Below are positions 18,809 through 29,090 of a DNA stretch of 56,393 nucleotides, piece by piece; within the stretch, counting starts at the first letter, position 1; the number at the start of each line of letters is the position of its first letter. The translations under genes were made by a program, and so were the position numbers. The notes beneath the pieces are model-generated. The model did no database searches. It saw nothing but the letters and a program-made list of their open reading frames with translations, and was not told the DNA's origin. The stretch is from Ascoidea tarda (nom. inval.) (Eukaryota > Ascomycota > Saccharomycetes > Ascoideales > Ascoideaceae), in the NCBI GenBank assembly GCA_030560485.1, contig JAKTTS010000034.1, positions 1 to 56,393 of the forward strand, read 5' to 3'.

Positions 18809-20115
18809 TTATGGAAATAATAAAATTTCTGGTTTAGCTTTAGATTTAGCTTTAGCCTTAATTTTTGTATTTGATGAATCATCTGAGGGTGGATTGATAT
18901 CTTTGAAAGATAAAAAGTTTGTTTTTAAACCATCTTGAACGACTTCGATTAATTTCTTTTGACGATCAGATACAAAACGGGCGTTTTCGATAAAGTTTGA
19001 TTTTCGTTTTAGAATTTGTTTATACTCTTTAATTTCAAATAGTTTACTCAAGTCTTCGATTGAGTTCATAAAAACAGATTGATTTTGTTCGTAAATTAAA
19101 AAGCCGTTTGATTCTGGGGTTAGGTAATAAGATAGGCAATAGGACCATTTTAGGACATTTCTTGCTTGAATTAAAATTTGGATTGAATCCTTTAGAAAGT
19201 CAAAATCAATGTAGGAATTGCCGGTTTTAATTTGCAAATTGTTTATAGTTTTTTCCATTGTTTTAAAGATTTTGAAATCTTGTTTTATGGAAATTTCATG
19301 AGTTTGAAAACGGTCAAAAAAGTGGATATATTTTTTCAATAATTTTTTTGAAATTTCTTTCTTGTCTCTTGCACCTTTTGAATCATCTTCATTGTAGCGG
19401 TTGCATTGGTAGTAGGAGCTTCCATGGGAAGCCCAGGGACCTAGACATATCCAGCAGAATTGGTGAAAGCATTTGTAGCAAGTCATGTGATTGCAACCGC
19501 CATTTTTTTCTATTGAGGAGATGCATTTGGGACACTCTTTTGTGTTGACGTTGATCCAGTTTGCTGTTTCTGAGTCGTCTTTGCATTTGTTTACCCATAG
19601 TTTTGATATGTAGCAAGGGCAAGGGAAGTGAGATTCTAGACGGCAATTGAAACAGTAGTTGTGGTTGTTGTAGCAGGTGAAGATGGGAAGGTCTATGTTT
19701 AAGTTTTGGATTGTTTTTGAGTCAATTGAGCTGAGTAAAGCAGAAGAGAAGGAGAATAGGGAGTGATCGTGAGTGAGATTTGGGTTTATGTTTTGGATGA
19801 CGGAATTGCAGTCTGGGGCTGGACAGTAGGAGCAGTCCTTTTTAAGTTGAATGTAAGATTTAGCTATTTTTTGTAGATATAGTAGGGTGATTAGATTCAA
19901 GTGATCAGTAGAGTTTGATGAAGTAAAGTAGGAGTTGAATTTTTGGATATATTTAAAGTCGTCATTAGGGTCTTTAATTTTTGAGGGGTTGTGTAGACAG
20001 TAGTTTATTGATTCGATTGGGAATTTTTTGTGTTTTATTTTTTTTTTTCCTTTGCTATTGTTGGTATTGTCGTCGTCGTCGTCATCATCGTCATTTTCAT
20101 GATCATTTTTGGCAT

Positions 20116-20159
<44 letters not shown>

Positions 20160-21190
20160 TCATCGTCGTCAGATATGAAAACTTTGCCAACTTGATTTCT
20201 TTGCTTTTGAGCTTTGTTTCTTTGTTTTTTGAGTAGTTTGAAGTAGTATTTGTATTCAAGTTTATCGTCGAGAGGATCGTACTTTGCGGACAAGAGTTTT
20301 CTGTTGTTGTCGTCATCATCGATATCAGAATCTGTGTTGTTGGGGAATTTTTTGAATGAGTTTTTGTTGATAAAGTCGTTATCATCGGTATGTAGATTGA
20401 TGTCAGTAAGGTTGTACATGAGAAATAGGTTGTTAAGGTCTGATAGTTTGAACAAGTAGGGGCAGTTTAGCTCAGGACAGTTTATTATAAATAGATTGTC
20501 TAGAAATTTATTTTTGATGTATTTTCTGAGACAGTTTATGCAAAAGTAGTTGTGGTTACATGGTAAAAAGTAGAATTTTGATTGATAGTTGCAGCAAATA
20601 GAGCAGAATTTTGAATCTTTTAGGAGTGATATTTTGTTGTCGTTGTCGTTTTTGTTGTTGTGAAGTGAAGTAAAGTTTAGATTGAGATTTATGATAAAAG
20701 ACTTGTTTTTGATGGTGGCGGGATTATAGTAATTGTCTAGGAGAGAGTCTGTGTTCCAATTGAAATAGACTAGCAAAAGTAAAGCCTGGTTGAAGGGGAT
20801 GTTGAGTATGTTTTTGATGTTGTTGATTGTGTCAAAGAGAACAGTGTAGATGAAGGAGTTTAGAGTGAAGGATTTGTAGTCAGTGTGGTCGATGTAGTTG
20901 AGAGAGGAGTCTGTGTCCTGGTTGGCCTTGATCAAGATATCGACCTGGGAGTCAATTGGGTCTATTGAGTTGCTGGCAGGATGGGCGCTTAGGCTCTTTG
21001 AGGGACCAGTGGCAGCTGGAGGTGCAGCAGAATTGGCAGCAGAAGCAACATCCCAGTCGCCAGCAGAGTCGTACTCGGGAGACTCGCCCTCGCCCTCGCC
21101 ATCGCCGTCGTCGTCGTCGTCGTCATACTCAAAGGGCTCGTCGTCAGAGTCCTGGAAAATGTTGTCGTCGTCGTCGTAAAGAGCAGCCAT
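18809..21190 (-). CDS. HEL1: Hel1/Ariadne-type RBR ubiquitin ligase
   Basis: 793 residues with an ATG start. RBR ligases carry ubiquitin as a thioester on the RING2 Cys; S. cerevisiae Hel1 acts on excess histones. Domain order: an acidic N terminus (Asp/Glu-rich, residues 1-45); RING1 near 196-247 (CSIC, LPCNHNYFC, INC, NCP..NC); a long acidic insert with about 20 consecutive Asp and a second Asp run; IBR near 450-525 (CSYCPAPDC, CYNNHNYCFNC); RING2 near 550 (ECPKC, then KNGGCNHMTC and FCWICLGPW). The likely catalytic residue is C566 in GGCNHMTC. An Ariadne-like helical C terminus follows (IQILIQARNVLKWSY). The Asp insert between RING1 and IBR is unusual. The gene is divergent from the Zn2Cys6 gene with only 142 bp between ATGs. 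No in-frame CTG codon was found. Confidence 0.88.
20070..20170. repeat. GTC/ATC trinucleotide repeat encoding poly-Asp in HEL1
   Basis: Interrupted GTCGTCATC units, read on the minus strand as GAC/GAT (Asp). There is one run of about 20 Asp and a second of eight. Both lie between RING1 and IBR. Confidence 0.9.
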
Positions 21191-21332
21191 GGAGGCATAA
21201 GCAGCAGCGCCAGCAGCGCCGCCGACATAGGCTTATATAGCGAACGAGGGGCTACCCGGCGCGCCCACTGCCGTGGTCCCGCTGCTCCTCTTCTTCTGCT
21301 GCCTCTGCTGCCTCTGCCGCCTTGCCGGCACC
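21191..21332. promoter_or_regulatory. 142-bp bidirectional promoter of HEL1 and the Zn2Cys6 gene
   Basis: A compact, GC-rich divergent spacer. It carries CAGCAGCG repeats on the HEL1 side (21201-21223), a GGCGCGCC octamer near 21259 and CT/CTG-rich repeats on the other side (21281-21320). The sequence TATATAGC near 21235 is the only TATA-like element noticed. Confidence 0.55.
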
Positions 21333-24300
21333 ATGGACTCCTCCACCGACACTGAGAACGACGCCAGCGCCCAAGCTGCTTCTTCTCCCTCCCATCCAAC
21401 TGCCTCTTCTCCGGTCCTTCATGGCGCTACCGACGCGATGACCACTGTTCTCTCTGGCCACAGCAGCAACATTTTGGCTGGTTCCTTGCCTCCACACAAC
21501 TCTGCCTCCACTGCCGACGACACTACCACTCCTACAACTTCTGCTGCTCCTGCTGCTCCTACTTCTGCTTCTACTCCCACTCCCACTCCCACCCCTACGC
21601 CAGCTACTGCCGACAAAAATAGCAACAATAATTTTAGCAACAAAAACACCAGCGATAACAACAGCAATGCTAACAAGAAGAACATAAAAAGACATGTATC
21701 CAAATACGCCTGTATTCCTTGTCGAAATAAAAAAATCAAATGCGATAGTTACGACATTCTAATCCAATCTCTCTCTCCTGGCATCAAGAAAATTGACGAC
21801 TCCATTAAGCGCCCAACTTGTTCAAATTGCAAATTCAATCCTAAAAATTGCACCTTTGAAAAGGGCAAGAGAGGTGGCAAAAGAAAGAAAAAAAATTCCT
21901 TGAGTTTGTCTATCATCAACAACCTTTCCAAAATTTCTTCAAACAACAGAAATCTACAAATCTCATCCAATTCCAACAATGATAACACAAAAACCACCAA
22001 CAACACGTTCTCGCATCCTCCTCCGCCGCCTAACAACTCGACTGTCATACTAAACAATGGCCTTGATCTCTACTCCCAGCAATCCTCCTCCATCTTGTCC
22101 AGCTCAATCGACAACTCAAACATAAACGCTCATAGCGCTACCATCAACCTGAACAAAAACACCTTTTCGTCTTCTTTAAACAACCTCAACAACACCTCCT
22201 CTATCCAATCCTCCTCACTATACAATATCCCTTTGTCAAATAAAACTTCTCCTTACTTGCGTTCAACAACTCTACTATCCCCAATTAATATCCCAGCCTC
22301 TGACAATGCTGCAGCTCCTCCAAGCATATCCAACATCTCAAGTTCGGCTTCTAATTTCATAAAACCCCAGTTCAAGCAGCTGTTGCAACAAGATCAAGAC
22401 CAGCAGCACCAATTCCAACAATTCCAGCAACAGCAACAGCAACACTTCCAACAACATTACAACTCAAGACCTCCTCCCTACCCTCATCCCCATCCCCATC
22501 ACCCTCATCCACACCATCCCTACCATCATCGCTCCAGATCAAGATCAAGGCCAAGGTCAAGATCAAGCTCAAGATCTCATTCTTCCCACTCTTATTACAA
22601 CAGCATGCCTCCTTTCGGTCCTGGCTCTTTCGGTCCTCCTTTTGGTCATAACTTTGGTCCTCCTCCTCCACCACCACCTCAATTTGGTGGCCCAAGGGGC
22701 CATCAGCATCCTTTTTTTCACCACCATGGTCCTCATCCTCCTCCTCCTCCTCCTTCTTCCTTATCCTCCCATCCCAATTTTTACTACGAAAATTCTCCTG
22801 TTCAATTGCCCCCAATTAATTATCCTCCTTCAAAATCATTTCGTTCTCATTCAAATTCCACTTCTGCTTTGAATTTAAATCAAAACCAAAGCCAAAACCA
22901 AATTCAAAATCAAAGAATCGTTGAAATTGAAAATAATAACAACACTGTTAGCAACTCAATTCCTAATGCCAGTGCTAATACCAACGTTATCACCACTGAT
23001 CATAGCAACAATAGCACTTTGTCTGATATTTATAACAACAACAATAATCATAATCACAATCACAATCCTAAAAATCACAATCTTGACTCTTCCACATCTC
23101 ATCCTCATCCTCATCCTCATCCTCATCCTCATCATCATCCTCCTCCTTCCTCTTCGGCTTTTGCTCAAAACTTAGATACCGATAACCCGTCTCGCTCATC
23201 CCGCTTACAAAACCAACAAATCCCCCTTCCTTCTCAAAATCCCTACCATTACAACTCTTTTGAAAATCTTTCCTATCAAAACACTTACTACTATGATAAC
23301 TATAAAAACGATCAAAGACCTGACTCCTCCTCTTTAAATAAAACATACCAAACTTTAAATAACAATAGCATCAGTAATATCATAAACACAAACTCTGAAA
23401 AAATCTTTTTTTCAAAGAATAATCAAAGAATTGCTAAAATTGAAAACAAATCTTCCGGAAATGATCTGCCTCTTTCTTACTCAAGTCAATACAAAAACTT
23501 AAATTCCTACAACGACAATTCTCAATACATTGAGGAAATCAGTGATGCTGATATCAACATCGATCTCAGTCTTAACAATAACAATAATGACTCAACTAGC
23601 AATGTTAATGATATAGATAACAACAAAAACACCATTGATCAAAAACTTGATGACAATAACGATGACAATAACGATGATAATAACGATGACGATAACGATG
23701 ACGATAACGATGACGATAACGATAACGATGACGATGACGATGACGAAAACAACGATGATAATGACATTGATATGAACTCGGATATTTCTATTCTCAACCA
23801 AGACCAATCCAACAATAAAATCCCAGAGCTAAAACCATCAAAGAGATCTTCTTCAATCACTTCACCTTCAACCCCTGATAATTTAAATGGTAAAAAATTA
23901 AAACCAAACTATCCTTTAACTTCAACTGACCCTGACCTTAAAAATAATAACATTGAACAAATAATAAACAGCTCTAATGATAATGCAATCTATAAACATG
24001 TGAGCCCCTCGACTTCTAAATTGATTGCCATGGCTACTAAAAATCCAGAGTTACTACAGAAAACAAAAAAGAAAAAATACTCAAACAAAAATCAGAAAAA
24101 AAATAGAAATATCAGAACCAACAACATTAATAATACTAATATCACTAATAAAACTAATGATATTAATAATATTAAATTACCAATTGAAAAATATTCAAAA
24201 CCGTTAGAGTTGAAGTCTATTTACGAAATGAATGCTATATCAGAACAGGAACTACAACTATTCGACTTGCCAGATTGGAAGACTGTTTGTGTATTAATAG

Positions 24301-26171
24301 ACCTTTACTATAGATATTTACATCCTGCTAGACCAATTTTACCTCCAAAAGCAAGGTTTATTTCTCAATTATCTATCAAGGAAATGGCTTCTCTATTACA
24401 CTCAATGTTTGCCTCAAGTTGTAGATATAGCAGTCCATTAAATGTAATAAAAGATGATTTGAGATCTCCCAAACATTGGTATAGACTAGCCGAAAAATAT
24501 TGGAGTTTATTACCAATAGAATGTTCCATAAAGGCATTGGCCATTTTATCAGGCTCTTTAGTCCCTGAAAGTTATGTTACTTCCAGTATGGATGGTTCTG
24601 AACGTGCTGCCTCAATCATTAACAACACTTGTATTTTAAAATATTACTCTCTACTTACCTCTAATGATTTTAATAAGATTTTATCTGTTACTTCTTCAAG
24701 AGATATCTGTGATAGAGAGGATATGATTAGAACCTTTTGGGGTGTTTGGAAATTAAATGTATTTTTAAGAGCTAATAGTGGTTATCCTTATAATCTTGAT
24801 TATCGAAATGTTTTGGATTTTCCCAATGAATTACCATTTCCTTTGAGTGATGACTTGCATCAAACAAACTTAATGGCTTTAACAGATAGCATCGGTAGTT
24901 TGATTATTGATTCGGGAAGTCTTCCTCCTCTTTTACGCTATAAAGATGTTGAAAATAGATTAAACTATGTATTAACCGATGACGATGTCGATATTGACAA
25001 ATTGGGTATAGTAGATTCCCATCTAGTTATAATTGCAGTTAAAAATTTATCAGATACTTTGGATCAACTTTCTCAGGATAATTTAACTGCATCAAATTTA
25101 ATGCTAATTGATTCAAGAATTCAATTAATTAAAAAAGTTTGCCCAAATTTATATTTTATTTCTTTGGAGAAAAAAAAATTGTTAGTAATAAGAGCAACAA
25201 TTATACTAATAATGTCAAGCATTTGGACTACAATAATTCTTGCTCACTCAATGATTTGTCATAAATTACTAATAATGAGACCGCCTCAAAACTCCAGCAG
25301 AGATGGGATCAAAAGATTAAATTTTGTGGATAGATTAACAAGTTTTGATATTCTTAAGGTTTCCCATAAAGCAGCTAAAGAATTGACAAAAAAGGAACTC
25401 AATTCATATATAAAATGTATTGAAGCTGCATTTGAAGTAACTGAGTTAATTGAATTAGGTCAAGGGATATATGATGATGACCAAACATCAGACGATATAT
25501 TGCCAGTAATTGTTGGACCAACTAGTTTAGAACCTGCAATTGAACTATCACCAAAATTGAATACCAATAATAGAAAAAGACCATGGTATTTGAATGCATT
25601 TCCTAAATTGAATACTTTATCATCTGCATGTGCTCCATCTCTTCCACCAAATCCGGATGCTTGGTTGCAATATCCAATATTTTTTGGAGTACCTGTTTGC
25701 AATTCATTTGATATTCATATTTCAATTTATGTTTTGTCAAAATTTATTAAATTTGAGAGGAGCAAAGATCAAAGTAATTTAAGCAAAGATAGAGTAAAAT
25801 TAGACTTTTTTGTTAAAAAGAACTGTTTGGATAATAAAGATGGTAAAGATGATAAAAATAACAAAGACAATGAAGATAATAAAGGTAACGAAAACGGTAA
25901 AGATAATAAAGATGACGATGATAATAAAGATGATAAAGACGAGAATACGAAAAATGAAAATGAAAATGAATATGAAAAAATTCACACTATAGTTGTGAAA
26001 ACTAAAGTTTGTGAAATTTTACAAAAATATTCGATTACTTCAAATGTTTCAAATAGGCTAAGACTTTTATCTAGTTTTTTCAGATTTTATGGTAATTTTT
26101 GGACATTGGTATCAGAGACGGAAAAAGCGTATAATGAGGCAGTAGAATATTTAAGAAATGAGCTCAATTAA
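21333..26171 (+). CDS. Zn2Cys6 fungal transcription factor with an expanded zinc-cluster loop
   Basis: The first ATG (21333) gives 1612 residues; the frame is open upstream but without an ATG. The zinc cluster is C127, C130, C137, C163, C166, C173, that is C-x2-C-x6-C-x25-C-x2-C-x6-C, followed by a basic tail, KRGGKRKKK. The C3-C4 loop of 25 residues is much longer than the usual 5-16. Residues about 190-960 are low complexity: Pro/His, Gln, Arg-Ser, Asn and an Asp/Asn repeat. A fungal-specific transcription factor homology region starts near residue 966 (LPDWKTVCVLIDLYYRYLHP) and includes TFWGVWKLNVFLRANSGYP. A Lys/Asp/Asn linker near 1500-1550 precedes a conserved-looking C terminus. It is probably a nuclear DNA-binding regulator. 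A distant resemblance to Rgt1/Eds1-like proteins is a guess, so no symbol is given. Confidence 0.85.
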   Translation: MDSSTDTENDASAQAASSPSHPTASSPVLHGATDAMTTVLSGHSSNILAGSLPPHNSASTADDTTTPTTSAAPAAPTSASTPTPTPTPTPATADKNSNNNFSNKNTSDNNSNANKKNIKRHVSKYACIPCRNKKIKCDSYDILIQSLSPGIKKIDDSIKRPTCSNCKFNPKNCTFEKGKRGGKRKKKNSLSLSIINNLSKISSNNRNLQISSNSNNDNTKTTNNTFSHPPPPPNNSTVILNNGLDLYSQQSSSILSSSIDNSNINAHSATINLNKNTFSSSLNNLNNTSSIQSSSLYNIPLSNKTSPYLRSTTLLSPINIPASDNAAAPPSISNISSSASNFIKPQFKQLLQQDQDQQHQFQQFQQQQQQHFQQHYNSRPPPYPHPHPHHPHPHHPYHHRSRSRSRPRSRSSSRSHSSHSYYNSMPPFGPGSFGPPFGHNFGPPPPPPPQFGGPRGHQHPFFHHHGPHPPPPPPSSLSSHPNFYYENSPVQLPPINYPPSKSFRSHSNSTSALNLNQNQSQNQIQNQRIVEIENNNNTVSNSIPNASANTNVITTDHSNNSTLSDIYNNNNNHNHNHNPKNHNLDSSTSHPHPHPHPHPHHHPPPSSSAFAQNLDTDNPSRSSRLQNQQIPLPSQNPYHYNSFENLSYQNTYYYDNYKNDQRPDSSSLNKTYQTLNNNSISNIINTNSEKIFFSKNNQRIAKIENKSSGNDLPLSYSSQYKNLNSYNDNSQYIEEISDADINIDLSLNNNNNDSTSNVNDIDNNKNTIDQKLDDNNDDNNDDNNDDDNDDDNDDDNDNDDDDDDENNDDNDIDMNSDISILNQDQSNNKIPELKPSKRSSSITSPSTPDNLNGKKLKPNYPLTSTDPDLKNNNIEQIINSSNDNAIYKHVSPSTSKLIAMATKNPELLQKTKKKKYSNKNQKKNRNIRTNNINNTNITNKTNDINNIKLPIEKYSKPLELKSIYEMNAISEQELQLFDLPDWKTVCVLIDLYYRYLHPARPILPPKARFISQLSIKEMASLLHSMFASSCRYSSPLNVIKDDLRSPKHWYRLAEKYWSLLPIECSIKALAILSGSLVPESYVTSSMDGSERAASIINNTCILKYYSLLTSNDFNKILSVTSSRDICDREDMIRTFWGVWKLNVFLRANSGYPYNLDYRNVLDFPNELPFPLSDDLHQTNLMALTDSIGSLIIDSGSLPPLLRYKDVENRLNYVLTDDDVDIDKLGIVDSHLVIIAVKNLSDTLDQLSQDNLTASNLMLIDSRIQLIKKVCPNLYFISLEKKKLLVIRATIILIMSSIWTTIILAHSMICHKLLIMRPPQNSSRDGIKRLNFVDRLTSFDILKVSHKAAKELTKKELNSYIKCIEAAFEVTELIELGQGIYDDDQTSDDILPVIVGPTSLEPAIELSPKLNTNNRKRPWYLNAFPKLNTLSSACAPSLPPNPDAWLQYPIFFGVPVCNSFDIHISIYVLSKFIKFERSKDQSNLSKDRVKLDFFVKKNCLDNKDGKDDKNNKDNEDNKGNENGKDNKDDDDNKDDKDENTKNENENEYEKIHTIVVKTKVCEILQKYSITSNVSNRLRLLSSFFRFYGNFWTLVSETEKAYNEAVEYLRNELN
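23649..23768 (+). repeat. GATGACAATAAC-type repeat encoding Asp/Asn in the Zn2Cys6 gene
   Basis: Repeats with periods of 9 and 12 bases made of GAT, GAC, AAT and AAC codons, giving a strongly acidic Asp-Asn stretch of about 40 residues. It separates the DNA-binding part from the C-terminal homology region. Confidence 0.85.
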
Positions 26172-26875
26172 AGAGGTATTTAAATAAAATATTTCATGTA
26201 AATTAGATGAATTTTCAATGTTAATTTTTTTTTTCTTTAAGACAAAAAACAATTTTTTTTCTCTCATTTACGAGTAATAGTTTTATTTTGTTTTATTAAT
26301 TTTTTTGTTAAGTTTTTGAATTATCAATGATAAATTTTTAGTATGTAATGTTTAGGTTTTGAATTTGAGTTTTTGTGTATATTTTATTGGACTTGTATTG
26401 TTATTGTTAATTAGGTTAATTTTTACAAATTAATGAGAAAGAAAATTAAGTTTGTGAAAATCTGGAGTTATCGTTAATATTAACGTTGAAGTGAATGCAA
26501 ACACTAGTTTTAATAAGAAAGTTAAAAAAAACTACAAGACTAGAGAAATACAAGAATGCAAGAATACAATGAAGTGTGGAAAAAAAGATGAGGTGAATTT
26601 ACAATTTATTAAGATTAAAGACTGAAGTATATTTGTTAAGAAAATAACCAAGGCCAATAAGAAGGAAAAAGAAAAAAAATAAAAACAAAAAAAAAAAAAA
26701 AAAAAGGGTGGTGATAAAAATTTATATTTATATTATTTGTAATTATGTTATTTTTAATTATATTGTTTTTAATTGAAATTGCCAGCTAAGTACTCTCTTA
26801 CCGATATTTTAAAAATAATGATGGAAAATGAATAATGGATAGTGATAATAAAAACCTTTTAATAAAAATGGAGAA

Positions 26876-27010
26876 ATGAACCAAAAAAAGGTATTTAAAA
26901 AAGGATATAAGTTTGAAGGTGAAAATGAGAATGAGAATGAGAATGAAGATGATAATGATAATGATAAGAATGATTATTACAAGAAAGAAAAAAAAATTAA
27001 TATAAAATAA
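26876..27010 (+). CDS. Possible 44-aa small ORF, Asn-Glu/Asp-Asn repeat
   Basis: ATG to TAA, 44 residues: a basic start (MNQKKVFKKG), an alternating Glu-Asn then Asp-Asn centre, and a Lys-rich end. It is short and repeat-derived. It resembles the Asn/Asp/Glu tracts inside proteins of this window, so it may be a microsatellite that happens to be open. I give it low weight as a gene. Confidence 0.2.
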   Translation: MNQKKVFKKGYKFEGENENENENEDDNDNDKNDYYKKEKKINIK

Positions 27011-27062
27011 TCAATATAAAATAAACCATATAAAAAGAGGATTTTGTATATGATAGCACTAT

Positions 27063-27080
27063 ATGGATATATATATCCAT
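27063..27080. repeat. 18-bp perfect palindrome ATGGATATATATATCCAT
   Basis: A perfect self-complementary sequence 80 bp beyond the stop of the leftward MIPLP gene. It may serve 3'-end formation for one or both convergent genes, but this is not demonstrated. Confidence 0.7.
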
Positions 27081-27160
27081 GATTAAGATTAAATTTTTTT
27101 TATCGGAAAAAAAAGGGAAAAAAAAGGTTTAATAAAGGTTGTAATTAAGAAAAAAAAAGA

Positions 27161-28195
27161 TTAATAATTTCTAGTTAAATTTGAAATATCATCGTTGTTA
27201 GAAATGTTTGAGATATTGGAAATGTTTGAAATGTTTGATAAGTTGAAATTTTTAGGATCAGACGAAGGGAGAAAGTTTTGAATATTGTTTAAAAACAAGA
27301 CAGAGTTTCTTGGTGTGATTAAGTCATTTGGAACGAAGTCCGAGGAAATACTTGATGAAGGGTTGTGATTTGATTTAAAAGAGTATTTGATGGGAGTGTT
27401 AGTTAAAGAAGGTAAGTCGTCTAGGTCATTGATAGCATTGGTATCATTTTGGAATTGGTTTTCGATATCGATATCGACATCAACATCTATATTAGTTTTT
27501 GATTGTGATAAGGAAGGGATTCTTGAAGAGGTTGAGAATGGGTGAGAAGAGATATAAGGGGGATAGTCTAGAGATATATCTTTTTCTAGATCTAAATTTG
27601 AAGAGATATTAGAAGGCGAATTGAGAGATGAGATGTTGTTGAGACGAAATTTGTTTTGGTTATAGTTGTCAGTGAAATTTTCCGAGTAATTTATGTTATC
27701 GTTATCGTTATCACTATTATTATCGAATTCATTAAAGGATTCATAAAATCTTGATTGAAAGGGAGTCTTTAAGATTGATTTGTTGTTAATAGTATTGATG
27801 ATGTTTTTATTATAATAATTATTTTTGGTGTTTTTATTTAATAGGAAAAGATTTGAAGGTTTTTTAGATTTGAAGGAGGATTTTAATTTTAAAAATGGGA
27901 TTGACCTGTTATTAATTAACTTATAAATGGTGAAGGAGATAAAGATTAAGAAGATAGATGAAAAGAATAGGATTTTAAAAATAGGGAGTAAATGATGTGA
28001 GTTACTAGAAGGGTTTAATACATCAGGACCATTATTATTACTATAATAGAATAAATAATTAAAATGGCCTAAGCCGTTTTTTGAGATTGGCTCAAATTCA
28101 GGAGTGAAAGCCTTTGGTAATACGTTGAGTAAATTTTTGGAATCATAATAAGCATGTTCTTTAATTAAAACTGGGTCTTCTGGAAGAGGAATCAT
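27161..28195 (-). CDS. Single-pass membrane protein, MIPLP family paralogue 1
   Basis: 344 residues with an ATG start. I do not recognise the family, but it is clearly paralogous to the gene at 39811-41214. Both begin MIPLPxDPxLxxEHAYYDxK, then share a GLGxFNYxF motif about 45 residues in. Both have one strongly hydrophobic segment (here near residues 70-92, LPIFKILFFSSIFLIFISFTI), a basic flank and a long Asn/Ser-rich tail. The tails end in related SNxSNxS repeats (here SNISNISNISN). No signal peptide is visible, so the N terminus could be translocated with the single helix as anchor, or the helix could be a tail-side signal-anchor; the topology is undetermined. The upstream intergenic region is 1.3 kb. 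It converges on the Zn2Cys6 gene. Confidence 0.8.
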   Translation of the reverse strand: MIPLPEDPVLIKEHAYYDSKNLLNVLPKAFTPEFEPISKNGLGHFNYLFYYSNNNGPDVLNPSSNSHHLLPIFKILFFSSIFLIFISFTIYKLINNRSIPFLKLKSSFKSKKPSNLFLLNKNTKNNYYNKNIINTINNKSILKTPFQSRFYESFNEFDNNSDNDNDNINYSENFTDNYNQNKFRLNNISSLNSPSNISSNLDLEKDISLDYPPYISSHPFSTSSRIPSLSQSKTNIDVDVDIDIENQFQNDTNAINDLDDLPSLTNTPIKYSFKSNHNPSSSISSDFVPNDLITPRNSVLFLNNIQNFLPSSDPKNFNLSNISNISNISNISNNDDISNLTRNY

Positions 28196-28359
28196 TTTGA
28201 TTTTGGATTGATTGGATTGGTTTTATGGATTTGGATTTGGATTTACTGTTTTATCAACTAATGGGCTTGTAATTGAGGTTGTTTTTAATAAATAAATTGA
28301 AAGGGGTTGATTATTGAAGATTGAGATCGATAAATACGCAGAATAAGTGATTTCGTCAG

Positions 28360-28366
28360 TGACTCA
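28360..28366. promoter_or_regulatory. Gcn4/AP-1-type site TGACTCA
   Basis: A perfect TGASTCA match 165 bp upstream of the start codon of MIPLP paralogue 1, which is a plausible promoter distance. Its function is inferred only. Confidence 0.35.
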
Positions 28367-28968
28367 GAAATTAGTTTTGGATAGTTTTTCCTTGGGCAAA
28401 AAAAAGTATAGAACAAGAGAAAAAAAAAGGGAAAAGTGCGAAATATATCAGAGCCAGACTAAGCCAGCAGGAGGAACAAGGTGGGATACAATAGATAAAA
28501 AAAGGCAGGAAAGCGAGCGAGAGAAACAAAAGATAGAGCTAGTAAAGCGAAAGAGGAACTAGCAACGCTGTAGGAGAGTGTTTTGATGAGACTGGATTAG
28601 GAATGCTGCACAAAGGCTTGTTGAAAATAGCTTAATGTGAGACCGATTGGGACCAGAGACTTGCAAGAGAAGAGAAACAATAAAAGCAGAAGCAGCAAGA
28701 GAAGAAGAAACAAAGCGAGTGAAGATAAATGCTCGATTATAAATAAACCACTACAGGGTACAAAAGATTATGAAGCATTGTGATCAAAAAAAACTACAAA
28801 GAGAAACAAAATCGTTTCTGAAGAGAGAAAACGCAAAGTTTTTCATTTCAAGCTGTCGTATTAATAGATAGGGCTCCTGCAGCACAGATCGCTGCTGATT
28901 GGGCAGCCAAAACAAGGTGACAACACACACGCAGACACAAACGTTTGAGTGCGTGTAAAGTGCATATC

Positions 28969-28974
28969 CACGTG
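28969..28974. promoter_or_regulatory. E-box CACGTG with adjacent GCATATCC
   Basis: A palindromic bHLH core directly preceded by GCATATCC. The same octamer directly follows the E-box upstream of SPC25. Confidence 0.35.
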
Positions 28975-29060
28975 TGATGATGCACACTCTCGTATTCTTA
29001 AATTAGAAGCCTGCAGCACGCGTTAACGGTCTGCATACTGCGTTGTCCCGCACGGCATTT

Positions 29061-29090
29061 ACCAATTGGTCAGCACCGATTGGCTGTCAG
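29061..29090. promoter_or_regulatory. Paired CCAAT boxes
   Basis: ACCAATTGGT followed about 10 bp later by CGATTGGC gives CCAAT cores on both strands within 30 bp, a pattern used by Hap2/3/5-type factors. It is upstream of MIPLP paralogue 1, about 0.9 kb from its start. Confidence 0.3.

Larger units (their letters stand above)
26172..27160. other. Convergent 3' region of 989 bp
   Basis: Very AT-rich. It contains a poly-A tract (about 26684-26704), a 44-codon small open frame (26876-27010) and a perfect 18-bp palindrome (27063-27080). It lies between the stops of the Zn2Cys6 gene and the MIPLP protein gene. No larger gene is supported. Confidence 0.6.

Noticed and set aside
21273-21332. Upstream extension of the Zn2Cys6 protein by 20 residues, resembling a Leu/Cys signal peptide
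   Set aside because: It would need a GTG start and makes no sense for a nuclear factor. The CT-rich DNA explains the residues.
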